34,890 nt of DNA. It comes from Deltaproteobacteria bacterium (lineage in GTDB: Bacteria > Desulfobacterota > Desulfuromonadia > Desulfuromonadales > BM103). The notes beneath the pieces were generated by a model. It made no database searches, was not told the origin of the DNA, and saw only the letters and a list, made by a program, of their open reading frames with translations. The stretch spans positions 1-34,890 of the forward strand of contig JAGXHM010000130.1 of the NCBI GenBank assembly GCA_024636155.1, read 5' to 3'. Below are positions 33,556 to 34,890 of the stretch, piece by piece (position 1 is the first letter of the stretch; every line of letters begins with the position of its first letter). A program made the position numbers and the translations under genes.

Positions 33556-34517
33556 TATTGCGCATGCCAGCAGCGCACCCAGTGACCCGGTTGCACTTCC
33601 TTGAGTGGTGGCAGATTCCCCTGACAAGGGGCGAAGCTCTCGGGGCAGCGTTCAAGGAAAGAACATCCTTCATCAGCAGCCCCAATTTTGGGGACGCTCC
33701 CTTCGATAGGGACCAGTCGTTTCCGACGCTCGCCAACGCGTGGGATACAGGCTAATAGACCTCGTGTATAAGGGTGCTGCGGGTTGCCGTAGATCTCCTT
33801 TACCGGAGCCGTTTCCAAAATCAAGCCGGCATACATAATGGCAACCCGATCGGCATTCTCGGCAACCACGCCCAGATCGTGAGTGATCAACAGGGTGGCC
33901 ATGTCGTGTTTCACTTTGATTTGACCAAGTAGATCCATAATCTGTGCCTGAATGGTGACATCGAGAGCAGTGGTCGGCTCGTCGGCAATCAACAACTGCG
34001 GATCACACGCCAGCGCCATGGCGATCATGACTCGCTGGCGCATGCCACCTGAGAGTTGATGCGGATAGTCTTTAATCCTCTGACTGGCGGCCGGGATGCC
34101 GACCTTATGCAACAGTTCCATAGCGATTTCTGTCGCTTCCTGTTTGTTGTGCCCGCGATGGAGTTGCAGGGTTTCCATGATCTGATCGCCGATACGAAAG
34201 ACCGGGTTGAGGGAGGTCATCGGTTCCTGGAAGATCATGCCGATGCGGTTACCGCGGACCCGGCGAATCTCCTCCTCAGGTATATGCAATAGATCGATTC
34301 CGTCAAAGTGGACATGGCCTTCGACGATACGTCCCGGTTCGGGAACCAGACGTAGCAAAGAGAGGGCTGTCATCGATTTGCCGCACCCGGACTCACCCAC
34401 CAGAGCCAGCGTTTCACCCCGGTCTATGGTAAAATCAATTCCGGCAATAGCCTTGAGCAAGCTCTCACCGGTAAAGAAAAAAGTTTGCAGGTTTTTGACT
34501 GTGAGAAGTGTGCTCAT
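33555..34517 (-). CDS. Oligo/dipeptide ABC transporter ATPase, OppD/DppD type
   Basis: This 320-aa partner of the adjacent F-type ATPase has Walker A GESGCGKS (41–48), Q-loop [14 protein letters not shown] (92–105), signature LSGGMRQRV (155–163), Walker B LLIADEP (175–181) and [15 protein letters not shown]. The C-terminal peptide-transporter extension carries [14 protein letters not shown]. The ATG at 34517 is preferred over an in-frame ATG at 34598 because it gives the usual [14 protein letters not shown] start, with a CAGGAC site upstream. It is the first gene of a minus-strand string (D, F, yajQ). In most Opp/Dpp operons the two permease genes precede it; here the upstream neighbour is an unrelated divergent gene. 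Confidence 0.93.
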   Translation of the reverse strand: MSTLLTVKNLQTFFFTGESLLKAIAGIDFTIDRGETLALVGESGCGKSMTALSLLRLVPEPGRIVEGHVHFDGIDLLHIPEEEIRRVRGNRIGMIFQEPMTSLNPVFRIGDQIMETLQLHRGHNKQEATEIAMELLHKVGIPAASQRIKDYPHQLSGGMRQRVMIAMALACDPQLLIADEPTTALDVTIQAQIMDLLGQIKVKHDMATLLITHDLGVVAENADRVAIMYAGLILETAPVKEIYGNPQHPYTRGLLACIPRVGERRKRLVPIEGSVPKIGAADEGCSFLERCPESFAPCQGNLPPLKEVQPGHWVRCWHAQ

Positions 34518-34589
34518 GGTGTCCTGTTTCAGGGTCTGGTATTGAAGCAAATGGAACCATGCAACGCTGGGGATGTCAATATCTAAAGC

Positions 34590-34672
34590 TGTAAGCATTA
34601 GGGTTGTAAGACTTTAGGATTGAAACCTTACGGCCCTACAGCCTTAAATCTTTTTAGTTGTAAGTTGTGATA
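34590..34672. repeat. Heptamer-like low-complexity repeat between the ATPase and PHP genes
   Basis: Loose 7-mer variants of TGTAAGC, TTGTAAG and CTTTAGG recur, with some inverted copies (TTACGGC, CTACAGC). They lie in the divergent promoter region and resemble the heptamers at 31988. Confidence 0.4.
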
Positions 34673-34712
34673 TTATAACTTCTACCTACTTCCTGAAAAA
34701 ATGGTGATAAAA

Positions 34713-34890
34713 ATGCTCGACCTGGTTGACCTCCACCTTCACAGTCTCTTTTCCGACGGCGTTTTAACGCCGACGCAACTGGTTGCCGAAGCAGCGGCCA
34801 TAGGTTTGCGAGCGATTGCCCTCGCTGATCACGACAATGTGGATGGTATTCCGGAAGCACTTGCTGCTGGTCTGGAGCAGGGTGTTGAGG
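34713..34890 (+). CDS. PHP-domain metal-dependent phosphoesterase, N-terminal part (cut by window edge)
   Basis: Only the first 59 codons are inside the window. They show the PHP start: VDLHLHSLFSDGVLTPTQLV with the DLHxHS metal ligands, then RAIALADHDNVDGIPEAL, the second metal motif ADHD. This pattern fits the YciV/TrpH-like PHP group, members of which are nucleases or nucleotide phosphatases. The ATG at 34713 has a weak GGTGA site; a GTG at 34704 and ATG at 34701 are in frame and also possible. It is divergent from the peptide-transporter ATPases. Confidence 0.85.
   Translation, partial: MLDLVDLHLHSLFSDGVLTPTQLVAEAAAIGLRAIALADHDNVDGIPEALAAGLEQGVE

Overview
The window looks like chromosomal DNA from a deltaproteobacterium of the Desulfuromonadales (Geobacter/Desulfuromonas/Pelobacter type). 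Supporting signs are about 50% GC, a secA–argJ neighbourhood, a MucR/Ros zinc-finger regulator, PilZ, DUF2914 and EI-Ntr proteins, and a sigma-54 activator fused to iron-sulfur and [FeFe]-hydrogenase-like modules. This placement is inferred from gene content. No rRNA, tRNA, CRISPR array, prophage or intact insertion sequence was seen.

Left part (1–7166): the 5' end of rarA runs off the left edge, divergent from nadK. recN and a GNAT acetyltransferase follow. Next come a membrane-anchored M23 (LytM) peptidase with a TTG start, a secreted VWA–OmpA protein, and a small secreted protein of unknown family. Clear hairpin terminators or dyads separate the last three.

Middle (7167–19609): secA, a GAF histidine kinase with a receiver-like N-terminus, and argJ form a tight string in which kinase and argJ overlap by 8 nt. 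A CCAAGAC-type inverted repeat separates argJ from the overlapping deoC–deoB pair. Then come a convergent PilZ protein with a pseudo-receiver, a DUF2914 exported protein, a MITE-like element of about 190 bp, a MucR-family regulator, an HD-domain dNTPase, and a response regulator with five exact-length 24-bp coding repeats.

Right part (19704–34890): valS is followed by a 562-bp gene-poor stretch holding an orphan terminator and a possible small RNA. A large MscS-type channel gene and corA form an operon. On the minus strand lie ptsP, a 756-aa regulator (two ferredoxin clusters, an H-cluster-like hydrogenase domain, a further Fe-S module, a sigma-54 AAA+ domain and a Fis helix-turn-helix), yajQ, and two peptide-transporter ATPase genes without permeases. 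A PHP-domain gene starts at the right edge.

The most interesting locus is 29183–31960. The fusion regulator keeps all four cysteines expected to hold an H-cluster cubane but has His where catalytic [FeFe]-hydrogenases have the proton-transfer Cys, so it reads as a one-component H2 or redox sensor driving sigma-54 promoters. Similar 18-bp imperfect palindromes lie just upstream of its start and, twice, in the gap between it and ptsP. This could be a small, self-contained regulatory circuit. The link is an inference.
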